DNA from: Peptococcaceae bacterium
GTDB lineage: Bacteria > Bacillota > Desulfitobacteriia > Desulfitobacteriales > Syntrophobotulaceae
DNA length: 64,000 nt
NCBI GenBank assembly: GCA_012517475.1
Contig: JAAYUV010000020.1
Location: 1 to 64,000, forward strand
Direction of reading: 5' to 3'
The number at the start of each line of letters is the position of its first letter. Within the stretch, counting starts at the first letter, position 1. Made by a program: the position numbers and the translations under genes. Positions 9,556 through 19,445 of the stretch are shown here, in pieces. The notes beneath the pieces were generated by a model, which had not been told where the DNA came from, made no database searches, and worked only from the letters and a program-made list of their open reading frames with translations.

Positions 9556-10732
9556 TATTATGTCCTGTAAAATGCGAAACGGCGTTCTTGCCGAGCCTTT
9601 TGGATTCATAAAGACCGGCATCCGCTGTTTCGATTAACTTTTGAACCGTAGTTCCGTCCTCCGGGAAAGCTGCGACTCCAACTGAAACGGAAATCTCTGA
9701 TTCGCTGCTGACCTTCTTACGAAATCGTTCTGCCACATATAAAGCATCTGCGACAGTTGTACCGGGCAGGATAATGAGAAACTCATCCCCCCCGTAACGG
9801 CCCAGCAGATCAAATCCTCGTATATTTTGCTTGGCTATATTGGCAACTTTCTTCAAAACCATATCTCCGGCAACATGACCTCGGGTATCATTAATTCCTT
9901 TAAAGTTATCAATATCAAAAAGTATAATCGTAAACGGGTCTTTCCCCGGATCAATAACCATTTCCTGCATAAAATTGGTTATTCCTTTTTTATTATAAGC
10001 ATCAACCAAAGGATCCCGATGAACCATATTTATCAAATGCGCATTATGCCGCTCCATTTCCAGCAGTCTCTTTTTGACCTCCATATTGATCGTTTTATTC
10101 ATATCCGATAGTTTCGCTTCGGCCTTCTTAATTCTAACAATATAGGGGTTGCGGCTTTTCTTAAAAACGTACGAAGAAAATAAGAAATAAGCTGAAAAAT
10201 TCCCGAGAGCAACGAGATATGACAAACGGGTCGGGTACAGGAAATAGAGTGTTTGAGAAATCCCCAGCAAACAAACAGCCCAGGTCAATTCCGGATCTTT
10301 TTCAGGAATAATCTTTCTCAGGAGATAAATATTCATACCCGTTAAACCAATTGTTACTCCGCCTTCAAGATAAGGAGATAAAGGCAGAAAAGGCGCAGGC
10401 GGCACTTTTTTTAAGAGCAACACTGCCACAAGAGGGGATAGCAAAAGAAGAACTAAGGAAATATCATACTTTTTCCTTGCCCATAACAATAATAACAAAC
10501 CACCCATGATCAAAAAAACAAAATTGACATCCAATAATATAGACCGGCCCATAGCTTGATCTTTACCAAATATGCATATTAATCCTAAAACTAAAGGGAG
10601 AAAAAAACTGATTCCAAACATTCTGGAAAATGTTCTGTCCTTATTCAGCATAACGGACAAAATAAAAATTAAAAATGAAAAACAGATTATGGTCTGAAGA
10701 ATGACTTGTTCACCCATTGTCAATAAAGTCAT
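9545..10732 (-). CDS. Membrane-bound diguanylate cyclase (GGDEF)
   Basis: About 395 residues: a hydrophobic N-terminal half with several transmembrane segments (about residues 10-210) and a C-terminal GGDEF domain. The active-site motif GGDEF is intact in GRYGGDEFLIILPG, and an inhibitory I-site RxxD (RGFD) lies five residues before it, so it should make cyclic-di-GMP and be subject to product inhibition. The sensory membrane region has no recognised ligand domain. The start is uncertain: the frame is open to 10870, but ATG at 10732 has AAAGGG about 9 bases upstream. It ends against pflA. Confidence 0.85.
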   Translation of the reverse strand: MTLLTMGEQVILQTIICFSFLIFILSVMLNKDRTFSRMFGISFFLPLVLGLICIFGKDQAMGRSILLDVNFVFLIMGGLLLLLWARKKYDISLVLLLLSPLVAVLLLKKVPPAPFLPLSPYLEGGVTIGLTGMNIYLLRKIIPEKDPELTWAVCLLGISQTLYFLYPTRLSYLVALGNFSAYFLFSSYVFKKSRNPYIVRIKKAEAKLSDMNKTINMEVKKRLLEMERHNAHLINMVHRDPLVDAYNKKGITNFMQEMVIDPGKDPFTIILFDIDNFKGINDTRGHVAGDMVLKKVANIAKQNIRGFDLLGRYGGDEFLIILPGTTVADALYVAERFRKKVSSESEISVSVGVAAFPEDGTTVQKLIETADAGLYESKRLGKNAVSHFTGHNIKR

Positions 10733-11033
10733 ACATGCCAACCCTTTACTTGTTTCTATTTCCCTGCCTGAAAATAAAATTGTTCCTCGTCGGTTTATTC
10801 CCGTGAAAACCGATATCTTTTTTCGACACTTATGCAAAAAAAACCTTGTTCTTTTATCAGAATAAAGCAAAAATATCCCGTAATTTCAGGAAAATATGCA
10901 AGTAAATTTAATGCTTCGGATAAATTCGAAAGAATAATTTACAGCGCATTTATTTAAGAAGGAAAAGAGCAACAGACGTAGAATTGCCAAAGGATGTTTT
11001 TTTATGTAAAATACTCCCACATTTTGCAAGAGG
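10733..11033. other. Intergenic region without a clear gene
   Basis: About 300 bases between divergent loci. It holds the possible N-terminal extension of the cyclase frame (to 10870) and AT-rich sequence before the damaged sensor gene. I see no convincing RNA gene or strong promoter match. Confidence 0.3.
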
Positions 11034-11828
11034 GTGTTTGCCATTCGTAAACCAAAGTTAACAATCTTCTTTGCCTTGATTCTTCTTTTGATCTTAGTTT
11101 TACAAGTGGTGTTTTTACGGTATTTTTATAATCAAACATTGAAGAATATCGGCTCGCAAACTATTACCATTTCACAAATCGTAGCGGACAGGATTGATAT
11201 CGACGCTTATGAACAGGGTATCGCCAGTGGAGAAAGAAATGAATATTTTTATTCCATGCAGGATTACTTTCAGATTGTTCAAAAACAAACCGGGGTGGAA
11301 TATGTCTACGTAGCCCATGCTTTATCCGATGAGGAAATCGAATATGATTTGAATATAGTCGCGAATGCGAGAAGATCTTTCATTTTTGCCCTGCCGCATA
11401 TTTTTTTCCCGAACTTATTTATCCCGATAATATAGCCCAGCAGAATTTTTTAAAAGATATATTTGGCGGAGCTTATGGGAAAACAGCTGAATCCCTGGTC
11501 TGTTCAAGGGAAGGGAATTTCGTAGTAGACAAACAGATATTCCAAATTTATTAATGGCGTTGCATCCAACGGAATGCAGGTCTTAACCGAATATGAACGG
11601 CTGAAACCCGATTTTGTTACGATGGATATTTCCATGCCGATGATGGATGGTATTGAAGCTGTGGAAAGGATTATCTCCAGATTCCCGGAAGCCAAAGTCA
11701 TTATGGTCAGTGCCTTAAATCAAAAAGAAAAAGTTTTTCGCTGTTTGAAAATTGGAGCGAAAAATTTTATTGTAAAGCCTTTTATGCCTGAGAAAGTAAT
11801 TGAGGTAGTCAATTCGGTTTTGAAGTAA
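11034..11828 (+). pseudogene. Remnant of sensor gene fused by deletion to a response-regulator remnant
   Basis: From a GTG at 11034, a membrane anchor (residues about 9-30) and a sensor-like extracellular segment are encoded up to a stop at 11435. The homologous-looking reading then continues in the +1 frame (AYFFPELIYPDNIAQQNFL, ending near 11553), so there is a frameshift around 11380-11395. A CheY receiver remnant starts without N-terminus at about 11550: VTMDISMPMMDG with the phospho-Asp, SAL, and the conserved Lys in FIVKPF are present, but the acidic pocket (IVDD) is missing. The 84-codon piece at 11574-11828 lacks an RBS. I read this as a chemotaxis or two-component locus collapsed by deletion. 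Confidence 0.7.
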
Positions 11829-11948
11829 TTTATTTTCAATTATGGTTCTAAAAAAATGCTATTGAAGAGGCCTATCTATAACAATTTCTTATCACTTGGG
11901 TTAAAATAATATTGAAACATTATTTTTGAACAAAAAGGAGAAGGTATT

Positions 11949-13130
11949 GTGTTTTCTGAAAAAATCATTGGTAATTTACAAAGTTCATCCTGGATTCGGG
12001 CTATGTTTGAGGAGGGTACCAGACTAGCTAAGATTTACGGCGAAGATAAAGTATATGATTTCAGTCTGGGAAATCCTTTCGATGAACCGCCTGAAGAAGT
12101 ACTCCGGTCTTTAAAAAAATACATATCGGAAGATTTCAAAGGGGTACACCGGTATATGAGCAATGCGGGTTACCCCGAAGTGCGAGCCGGTATTGCTGCA
12201 TTGCTCCAAAAAGAAAGCGGTGTTCCTCTTACTGCAGAAAACATTGTCATGACTGTAGGAGCGGCCGGCGGTCTCAATGTTGTCTTAAAATCTATTCTTA
12301 ATCCGGAAGAAGAAGTGATTATATTTGCTCCTTATTTTATGGAATACAATTTTTATGTAGATAATCACGGAGGAAAGGTAGTCATTGTTCCTCCTGACAC
12401 CACGAGTTTTGAGCCTAATTTAGAAGCATTAAAAGATCTGATCACACCCAAAACCAAAGCGATTATTTTAAATACACCGAATAATCCGACGGGGGTTTTG
12501 TACAGTGAAAAAATATTAAAAGAAATGGCCTTAATCCTGAAACAAAAGGAAGAGGAATATGGAACGACTATCTATGTGATTTCAGATCAACCCTATGCCG
12601 AAATCATATTTGATGAACAGAAAATGCCCAATATCCTCTCCATTTTTACCCATGCTATTATTGTCAATTCATTCAGCAAATCTTTAGGGCTTGCTGGGGA
12701 AAGGATCGGCTATATTGCTGTCAGCAGTAAAATACCTGAAGTAGAAGTTTTGTCCAATGCTTTAAGTTTTTGCAACCGTACCCTTGGGTTTGTTAATGCC
12801 CCGGGACTGTTTCAGAGAGTAGTCGGGGATGCGCTGCAGGCCAAAGTCAATATTGACGATTACCGCAAAAAAAGAGATTTCTTCCATAGCAACTTAACCC
12901 GGATAGGTTTTGAGTGCATCAAACCGCAAGGTGCTTTCTATTTATTCCCAAAAGCCCTGATCAAAGATGATATTGAATTTGTAAACAGGGCTGTCAATTA
13001 CAATTTACTTCTTGTACCGGGAAGCGGTTTTTACTGCCCGGGTTATTTCAGAATTTCCTATTGTGTGAGTATGGATACGATTGTCAACTCCATTGAAGCT
13101 TTTGAAAAACTGGCGCTGGAATTTAAATAA
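11949..13130 (+). CDS. PLP-dependent class I/II aminotransferase
   Basis: A 393-residue fold-type I aminotransferase of the AspC/AraT kind. NTPNNPTG near residue 177 is the substrate-carboxylate region, SDQPYAEI gives the PLP-ring Asp and Tyr, and SFSKSLGLAGERIGY near residue 240 carries the Schiff-base Lys. A C-terminal Arg (YFRISYC) is in place. GTG at 11949 has AAGGAG 8 bases upstream. It converges on the ior/CoA-ligase operon with only 2 bases between genes. This suggests, but does not prove, that it interconverts an aromatic amino acid and the 2-oxo acid used by IorAB. Confidence 0.88.
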   Translation: MFSEKIIGNLQSSSWIRAMFEEGTRLAKIYGEDKVYDFSLGNPFDEPPEEVLRSLKKYISEDFKGVHRYMSNAGYPEVRAGIAALLQKESGVPLTAENIVMTVGAAGGLNVVLKSILNPEEEVIIFAPYFMEYNFYVDNHGGKVVIVPPDTTSFEPNLEALKDLITPKTKAIILNTPNNPTGVLYSEKILKEMALILKQKEEEYGTTIYVISDQPYAEIIFDEQKMPNILSIFTHAIIVNSFSKSLGLAGERIGYIAVSSKIPEVEVLSNALSFCNRTLGFVNAPGLFQRVVGDALQAKVNIDDYRKKRDFFHSNLTRIGFECIKPQGAFYLFPKALIKDDIEFVNRAVNYNLLLVPGSGFYCPGYFRISYCVSMDTIVNSIEAFEKLALEFK

Positions 13131-13132
13131 AC

Positions 13133-14374
13133 CTACAGAGCGGATACCCTTTTGTCAAGTATCCTCATGGTTTTCTTTTCGCTTCTGGGTAGGCCCCCGA
13201 TTTCTACCATCTCTACTTCAACCTGTATTCCGATTCTGGTCTTAAATCTTTTGCTTAAACTTGCCTCGAGATAGGCCCTTTCTGTACCCGGGTCACTTTC
13301 CACCCTTAATTTAACCGTGTCCCTTCCATTTTCATGATCAATAATCATTTGATATTCACTGCTTGCACCCTTAACCTCTTTCAAAAATTCATCGATTTGT
13401 GCAGGAAAAATGTTGACCCCCTTGACCTTCACCATATCGTCTGATCTTCCCCTGATTATATCGTGCCTTGGAAATGGCGATCCGCATGGACATTGTCCCG
13501 GCAATAACCTTGTAAGGTCGCGGGTGCGAAAACGGATCAGAGGAGCTGCTTCCTTGTATAATGTCGTAATGACCAGCTCCCCATATTCCCCTTCAGGTAA
13601 ATTTTCACCCGTTTCCGGGTTGATAATCTCAAAATATAGATAATCATCCCAATAATGAAGTCCATTATGATATTGACAATCGATGGAGATTCCCGGCCCA
13701 TATACTTCAGTCAAGCCATAGATATCAAAAATTTCTATACCCAGTTCGGAACTGATCCTGCTGCGCATTTTTTCGCCCCAGCGTTCCGAACCGAAGATTC
13801 CAATGTGCAAGGAGATTTGATCCCTGATTCCCCTCCTGTTTACTTCCTCCGCAAGCAGTAAGGCATAGGAAGAAGTCGCCGTAAGAACAGTGGTTTTTAA
13901 ATCAACCATCATTTGAATTTGCTTTTCCGTATTTCCAGGACCCATGGGCAAAGCCATAGCGCCTATCGCTTCAGCCCCTGCCTGAAAGCCTATTCCGGCA
14001 GTCCAGAGACCATAACCGGGAGTAATCTGTACCCTGTCTTTTGAGGTCACCCCTGCAAAACTATAACATCTTTTCATCATTTTTGCCCAATCCAATATAT
14101 CCTGAGCAGTATAGGGAATAATGACAGGGATTCCTGTAGTACCTGATGAGGAATGGACCCGCACCACTTTTTCATCGCAGACAGCTTGTAATCCCAGGGG
14201 ATATGCTTGTCTTAACTCTTCTTTGGTGGTAAATGGAATTTTCTGAAAATCTTCCTGTGTCTTGATATCTTCCGGAAGAATCCCTTCTTTTTGAAATTTC
14301 CCCTGATAAAATCCGCTTTTCTCAGATACTCTTTTGATGAGAGACTGGAGTTCTGACAATTTGGTATGATTCAT
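13133..14374 (-). CDS. Phenylacetate-CoA ligase family (arylacetate-CoA ligase)
   Basis: A 413-residue adenylate-forming enzyme of the PaaK family, slightly shorter than classical PaaK. The nucleotide-binding loop HSSSGTTGIPV is near residue 93, the YGLTEVYGPG adenylation motif near 238, and the RGRSDDM hinge near 325. PaaK proteins activate aryl acetates to CoA thioesters with ATP. AAGGGTG precedes the ATG. It is the last gene of the T-box operon, 61 bases after iorB, which matches the archaeal and clostridial pairing of arylacetate ligases with indolepyruvate oxidoreductase. The exact aryl group (indoleacetate, phenylacetate or 4-hydroxyphenylacetate) cannot be told. Confidence 0.85.
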   Translation of the reverse strand: MNHTKLSELQSLIKRVSEKSGFYQGKFQKEGILPEDIKTQEDFQKIPFTTKEELRQAYPLGLQAVCDEKVVRVHSSSGTTGIPVIIPYTAQDILDWAKMMKRCYSFAGVTSKDRVQITPGYGLWTAGIGFQAGAEAIGAMALPMGPGNTEKQIQMMVDLKTTVLTATSSYALLLAEEVNRRGIRDQISLHIGIFGSERWGEKMRSRISSELGIEIFDIYGLTEVYGPGISIDCQYHNGLHYWDDYLYFEIINPETGENLPEGEYGELVITTLYKEAAPLIRFRTRDLTRLLPGQCPCGSPFPRHDIIRGRSDDMVKVKGVNIFPAQIDEFLKEVKGASSEYQMIIDHENGRDTVKLRVESDPGTERAYLEASLSKRFKTRIGIQVEVEMVEIGGLPRSEKKTMRILDKRVSAL

Positions 14375-14435
14375 ATCATTTCACCCTTCTTAGAACGAAA
14401 TCCTTGTATATCGCTTCAATTACTCAAATATACAA

Positions 14436-15029
14436 TTACTGTTGGTTCTTACTGCCGATATCGAACCCTCTGCAAAAAGCTTCCAGGTTCATTTCCAAAT
14501 AATTTTTGGGAATCGTATTTTGAATTACTTCCATCATGATTTCTTTAGTAAATGGAAGATAACCGGCTCCAGTAGCCACGCCGAGAAGAATTATATTCAG
14601 TGCTTTTACATTTGTGGCGCCACACAGCTTTCTTGCGTCAATAAGCAAAGCATCCGGCACATAGGCTGAAATATAGTCCCGGATTTGCCCGGTATCTGTA
14701 TATGACCTGTCAAGTGCAGACAATACGGATTGGATTGGATGCATATTTACAAGGCATTTTCCGTCTGTGGCAAGTTTTTGAATACTCCGGGCAGCCTCGG
14801 CGGGTTCATAACCAATTAACAGGTTTGCTTTGCCGTCCGGAATGATGGAAGCTTTATGCTTGTCTCCGATCCTGACGTGACTGGTAACCGACCCGCCCCT
14901 TTGAGCCATCCCAATCGTCTCTGCCGTCCTGGCAGTCCAACCGCAATGAATTGCCGCTATAGCGAGCAAACGGGAAGCAAGAACTGTACCCTGTCCGCCT
15001 ACACCGGTAATCAAAATATCAAACTGCAT
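14436..15029 (-). CDS. iorB: Indolepyruvate:ferredoxin oxidoreductase, beta subunit
   Basis: A 197-residue gamma-type domain of the pyruvate:ferredoxin oxidoreductase superfamily, starting MQFDILITGVGGQG with the conserved GVGGQGT loop and MAQRGGSVTSHVR further on. With IorA it interconverts aryl pyruvates and arylacetyl-CoA with ferredoxin. The start at 15029 is preferred (GGGGGAAG upstream); it overlaps the end of iorA by 11 bases, as in translationally coupled subunits. The frame stays open upstream to 15206 but that part lies within iorA. Confidence 0.92.
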   Translation of the reverse strand: MQFDILITGVGGQGTVLASRLLAIAAIHCGWTARTAETIGMAQRGGSVTSHVRIGDKHKASIIPDGKANLLIGYEPAEAARSIQKLATDGKCLVNMHPIQSVLSALDRSYTDTGQIRDYISAYVPDALLIDARKLCGATNVKALNIILLGVATGAGYLPFTKEIMMEVIQNTIPKNYLEMNLEAFCRGFDIGSKNQQ

Positions 15030-16875
15030 TCGATACTTCCCCCTTCCCTTTTTGTTCTTTTCCTTTGATCGCCTGACAAGCACAAATTTGACTGCATAAA
15101 CCACAGCCCATGCACAGTGTATCATCAATGAGGACTTTTTCATTGGCCGGGGAAATAGCGGGACAGCCGATTTCTTTGATACATCGGTAACATCCCGTAC
15201 AATCATGTTGATTTATTTCCATTACTGGGTGACGTTTAACCAATGCAATACAGGGAGATCGGAACAAAACTGCAGACGGACCTTTATAATCCACCGCATG
15301 TTGGACTTTTTCCACAGAGGCTCTTAAGTCTAAGGGATCAGCGACATCGACTACTTTTAATCCGCATGCTTTGAGCACACCCTCTATGTCAACTTTCCCG
15401 GAAGTATTTTGCATCATGGTCGCGCCTGTTCCGGGATGAGGTTGATGGCCGGTCATAGCCGTTGTGCTGTTATCAAGGACGATTACCGTAATATCGGCAT
15501 TGTTATAGACTGCATTGACAATCCCCGGCAACCCGGTATGAAAGAAAGTCGAGTCCCCGATAAAAGCAATATTTTTCTTTTCGGGCTGCAATCGGTAAAG
15601 CCCTTGAGCAATGGTAATTCCAGCCCCCATACATAAACAGGTATCCACCATATCCAGAGGTTTGGCATTTCCTAATGTGTAGCAGCCGATATCTCCGGTA
15701 AAAACGGCTTCTTTCCCTTTTAAGGCCTTTTTGACAGCATAAAAAGCTGCCCGGTGCGGACATCCCGCGCAGAGTACGGGTGGACGCATCGGCAGTTTTG
15801 GTTGAGCCATTCTTTCTTGTTTTCCGCTTTCCTTATGAGATGCTTGAATAGAATCTATTTTCATAAACTCGGATAACGCATTCTTCACAATCTCATAAGT
15901 AAATTCCCCTGCCAGAGGAAGGTGACCGCTCTTTTTTCCCAAAATAACCGGTCTGTATGGAAATTGGGAGCATGTCTGCAAAAGCGCTTCTTCGATCACT
16001 CCATCCAGCTCTTCGATTACCAGGATTCGATCCAGAGGGCTGACAAACTTTACCGCAGTCTCCTCCGGGAAGGGGTAAGGAGTGCCTATTTTTAATATTC
16101 TAATATCCAGCTTTAGATCCTCCACAGCCTCAACGACCATATTATACGTATTACCGCCGGTCGCGACTCCACTGTATCCGCTTCCGCTAATACTGTTAAA
16201 ACCGGATCGATCAAAAGCCTGGGCAAGTTTGGTTTGAACTTCTTCAAGATAAAGATGCTTACGATAGGCTAAAGAAGGGAATATCACCCAATTGGGGTCC
16301 TTGACAAATCCCGAAGGAATGTGCTTTTGTCTTGCTTGCTGCAAATTTTCCGGGTATTCCAGGGTTGCACAGGCATGACATATCCTTGTGGAAAGCCGAA
16401 GGATAACAGGTATTTTTACCTCTTCCGATAAGCGAAAACCTTCCTGAACCATGTGGTATGCTTCTTCTGGCGTAGAAGGATCAAAAACAGGCAGGTTGGC
16501 AAATTTCCCGTAATGACGCGTATCCTGTTCAGTTTGGGAGGAAATCGGTCCGGGATCATCGGCTACCGCAATCACCATACCTCCGTTCGTGCCGACATAC
16601 GTTAAGCTCATTAAAGGATCGGAAGCAACATTCAGCCCAACCTGTTTCATGGTAACCATCACCCGTCCTCCGGCATAGGAGGCTCCCGCCGCTACTTCCA
16701 TGGCTACCTTTTCATTAACCGACCATTCCACGTAAATATCTCCGGGATTTTTCCTGGCCACGGTTTCCAAAATTTCGGTGGAAGGGGTTCCCGGATAACC
16801 TGATACGAGGTTTACTCCAGCCATAATTGCTCCTAGGGCTACTGCTTCATTCCCCATAACTAGTTGTTTTGGCAT
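15019..16875 (-). CDS. iorA: Indolepyruvate:ferredoxin oxidoreductase, alpha subunit
   Basis: A 618-residue subunit with the usual IorA order: N-terminal pyrimidine-binding domain (GNEAVALGAIMAGVNL, SGYPGTPSTE), central transketolase-like domain, TPP-binding domain from about residue 385 (GDIGCYTLG, later GDSTFFHTG), and a C-terminal ferredoxin domain with CTGCYRC and CMGCGLCSQIC for two [4Fe-4S] clusters. The enzyme works in aromatic amino acid breakdown or, in reverse, in making aryl pyruvates from arylacetyl-CoA. AAAGGGGAAG is upstream of ATG. It lies 14 bases after the ECF T gene in the T-box operon. Confidence 0.95.
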   Translation of the reverse strand: MPKQLVMGNEAVALGAIMAGVNLVSGYPGTPSTEILETVARKNPGDIYVEWSVNEKVAMEVAAGASYAGGRVMVTMKQVGLNVASDPLMSLTYVGTNGGMVIAVADDPGPISSQTEQDTRHYGKFANLPVFDPSTPEEAYHMVQEGFRLSEEVKIPVILRLSTRICHACATLEYPENLQQARQKHIPSGFVKDPNWVIFPSLAYRKHLYLEEVQTKLAQAFDRSGFNSISGSGYSGVATGGNTYNMVVEAVEDLKLDIRILKIGTPYPFPEETAVKFVSPLDRILVIEELDGVIEEALLQTCSQFPYRPVILGKKSGHLPLAGEFTYEIVKNALSEFMKIDSIQASHKESGKQERMAQPKLPMRPPVLCAGCPHRAAFYAVKKALKGKEAVFTGDIGCYTLGNAKPLDMVDTCLCMGAGITIAQGLYRLQPEKKNIAFIGDSTFFHTGLPGIVNAVYNNADITVIVLDNSTTAMTGHQPHPGTGATMMQNTSGKVDIEGVLKACGLKVVDVADPLDLRASVEKVQHAVDYKGPSAVLFRSPCIALVKRHPVMEINQHDCTGCYRCIKEIGCPAISPANEKVLIDDTLCMGCGLCSQICACQAIKGKEQKGKGEVSNAV

Positions 16876-16889
16876 TTTTCTTCCCCTTT

Positions 16890-17660
16890 CTATATAACGG
16901 TCAGAACCGAAACGATCCCAACTGTGACCAACATGAGCAGAGTTACGACATAGTCCGGCTTCTGCGGCTTAATGATCCGGAAGTTACTCCTGCCCTTCCT
17001 GCCGAAACCTCTGATCTCCATGGAAACTGCCCTCGTCTGAACTCTGCGGACAGCCATAACCAGAAGGGGAACAGCCAGAGGTATAATGATTCGTATTTTT
17101 CTTATCAAATTTTTTGTATCGGACTCATATCCCCTGGCCATCTGGGCTTTAAGGATCCGCTGCATTTCACTGAAATAAGCAGGAATAAACTGTAAAGCAG
17201 TCAAAAACATAAACACATAACTGTACGGAAGTTTGAGATTACCCGTAAGCATAGATGCGAGATCCGTCATTCTTGTGGTCATCATTAAGATCGGGATGGT
17301 TGAAACTGTGGTGATCATTCGTAAAGACATCACAAGGGAAAGGAGAAGTCCTTGGTCCGTGATTCTTCCCATCTTCGCGAAGGGAAAAAGGTAAACAATC
17401 GTCTTTCCTTCCTCAACAAAAAAAATCTGACAAAGTATAAGAATGAGGGAAAAAAAGATAAGTCCCTTAAATACCGGCAGCATTTTGCTCAGTAGTCCCG
17501 ATAGGAAGGCAATCACAACATTCAATCCCAGGAGGACCAAAATAAATACCGGATTACTGGTTAAAAAACTTAAGAACAGAACAACCAGGGTCCATAGGAT
17601 TTTGGTTAATGGATGAAGGCGATGGATGAATGAATTGCCCTGAACATATTCGGTCAGCAT
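16890..17660 (-). CDS. ecfT: ECF transporter transmembrane (T) component
   Basis: A 256-residue EcfT with five to six membrane segments and the two coupling-helix motifs near the C-terminal third: ARGYES near residue 180 and EIRGFGRKG near 220, which bind the ATPase pair. Together with the upstream A-A ATPase and S component it completes a dedicated (group I) energy-coupling-factor importer. It begins 2 bases after the ATPase gene ends, with GGGAG of that gene serving as RBS. Confidence 0.93.
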   Translation of the reverse strand: MLTEYVQGNSFIHRLHPLTKILWTLVVLFLSFLTSNPVFILVLLGLNVVIAFLSGLLSKMLPVFKGLIFFSLILILCQIFFVEEGKTIVYLFPFAKMGRITDQGLLLSLVMSLRMITTVSTIPILMMTTRMTDLASMLTGNLKLPYSYVFMFLTALQFIPAYFSEMQRILKAQMARGYESDTKNLIRKIRIIIPLAVPLLVMAVRRVQTRAVSMEIRGFGRKGRSNFRIIKPQKPDYVVTLLMLVTVGIVSVLTVI

Positions 17661-17662
17661 AA

Positions 17663-19435
17663 CTATGCAACTCCCACTTTTTTGAGTATTTGCCTTTGAA
17701 TTTCTTCTTCATTTTTGCCGAAAATCGGTATTTTTCGGTCGATTAAGCTTTGCTGGAGCTGAACAATGCCTGGTGGCAGCAACCCTGTCCTTTCAAGTAT
17801 TTTCGTATCCGTCATGATGTTTTCCACTGCACCGTCCGCAATTAATTTTCCATCTTCCAAAACAATCACTCTTTTAGCATATTTATAAACAAGATCCATA
17901 TCGTGGGTAATCATAACAACTGTTTTTCCTTCCCGGTTTTTATCTGCAACGATTTCCATGATCTGCCTGCTTTCTTTATAATCCTGCCCGGTAGTAGGTT
18001 CATCTAAAATCAGGATTTCCGGATCCATCGCCAGCACCGAAGCAAAGGCCAGTCTTTGCCTGTATCCTCTGCTTAACCGAAAAGGGTATTCTTCTAACCG
18101 GTGTTCGAGACCTACTCTCACAACTGCTTGTTTCACTCTTTCATCTATTTTCTCTATTGTTAGTCCGGAATTTTTCAACCCGAACATGATTTCTTCTTTT
18201 ACTGTTTGATTGAAAATCTGGTGGTCAGGGTTTTGAAAAAGGAACCCGACATGCTGGGCCATTTTGCTTGTCTTCGTCGTATGCGGATCAAGGCCAACGA
18301 CCTGAACCTTGCCTAAATCCGGTTGAATCAGGCCATTAAAATGTTGAATCAGCGAAGATTTTCCCGCTCCGTTATGACCGACTATCGCTACAAATTCTCC
18401 TTCTTTAACGGAGAAACTGATACTGTCCAAAACTTTTTTCCCTGTTGAAACCGTATAAGTAAGATCTTGTATATTAATTGCGCAAATCTCTTTCTTCTCT
18501 TTTCTGTCATCGACCTTCATTTGTTTTGTTATTTCTGGTTTTGTTATTTCCGTCTCGTTTATTACAGTTGTATCACAGTCCGTACTTCCTTCTTCCATCA
18601 ATATTTGTTGTTGAAGCAGCACTGCGGCTTCCCGGATAGAAACGGGAAAATCAAAATTGATGTTTCCTTTTCTAAACATTCCGGCAACTATCTTGGCAAA
18701 AGAAGGTATCTGAAGGCCGATTTCCTCCAGCATTTCCATCTTGCTGAGTATTTCCCTGTTACTTCCTTCCACGAGAATCGAGCCCTTATCCATTAAGGCT
18801 ATCCGATCACAGTATTGAACCAAAAGGTCCAGCTTCTGTTCAATGACAATAATCGTAATTCCTTTTTCCTGATTCAGCTTTCTGAGCACGTCAAATAACT
18901 CAATAGAGGACTTGGGATCCAGCTCAGAAGTCGGTTCATCCATAATTAACAGTTTTGGCCTTAAGGCCAGGGCAGAAGCAATCGCAACCTTCTGCTTCTG
19001 CCCTCCCGATAAACAGCCGATGTCAGAATAACGCAGGTTAGATATTTCTACTGCAGCAAGACTTTCTACAACCCTATTTTCCATATCCTGACGGCTGAAT
19101 CCCAGGTTCTCCATCCCGAATACAATTTCGTCTTCAACCACAGAGCTAACAACTTGAGATTCAACATCCTGAAATACACTCCCTACGATGGAGCATAATT
19201 CTTCCAGGGAAGTTTTCAAAGTATCCCTGCCGTCGAGAGAAATATTTCCGGTAAATTCTCCATCGATACAATGCGGTATAGCCCCGTTAAGGCACATGGC
19301 AAGAGTGGACTTCCCTGATCCGGCTGAACCCGCTATACCGAAAATAGTTCCATTTGGAATTGTCAAGTTGATTTCCTCAAGAGCCGGTTTTTCCGAACCT
19401 TCATAAGTGAATCCTGCCTTTACCGCTTTGATCAT
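17663..19435 (-). CDS. ECF transporter ATPase with two fused ABC domains
   Basis: About 590 residues carrying two complete ABC cassettes in one chain, in place of separate EcfA1 and EcfA2. Cassette 1 has Walker A GSAGSGKST near residue 38, signature LSGGQKQ and Walker B LLIMDEPTSELD. Cassette 2 has GHNGAGKSS near 355, a degenerate signature LSRGYRQR and LILDEPTTGQD. A Thr/Lys-rich linker of about 50 residues lies between them. ATG at 19435 is preferred to GTG at 19444 because GAGGTG lies 6 bases before it. It is flanked tightly by the S gene (10 bases) and ecfT (2 bases). Confidence 0.93.
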   Translation of the reverse strand: MIKAVKAGFTYEGSEKPALEEINLTIPNGTIFGIAGSAGSGKSTLAMCLNGAIPHCIDGEFTGNISLDGRDTLKTSLEELCSIVGSVFQDVESQVVSSVVEDEIVFGMENLGFSRQDMENRVVESLAAVEISNLRYSDIGCLSGGQKQKVAIASALALRPKLLIMDEPTSELDPKSSIELFDVLRKLNQEKGITIIVIEQKLDLLVQYCDRIALMDKGSILVEGSNREILSKMEMLEEIGLQIPSFAKIVAGMFRKGNINFDFPVSIREAAVLLQQQILMEEGSTDCDTTVINETEITKPEITKQMKVDDRKEKKEICAINIQDLTYTVSTGKKVLDSISFSVKEGEFVAIVGHNGAGKSSLIQHFNGLIQPDLGKVQVVGLDPHTTKTSKMAQHVGFLFQNPDHQIFNQTVKEEIMFGLKNSGLTIEKIDERVKQAVVRVGLEHRLEEYPFRLSRGYRQRLAFASVLAMDPEILILDEPTTGQDYKESRQIMEIVADKNREGKTVVMITHDMDLVYKYAKRVIVLEDGKLIADGAVENIMTDTKILERTGLLPPGIVQLQQSLIDRKIPIFGKNEEEIQRQILKKVGVA

Positions 19436-19445
19436 AGCTTTCACC

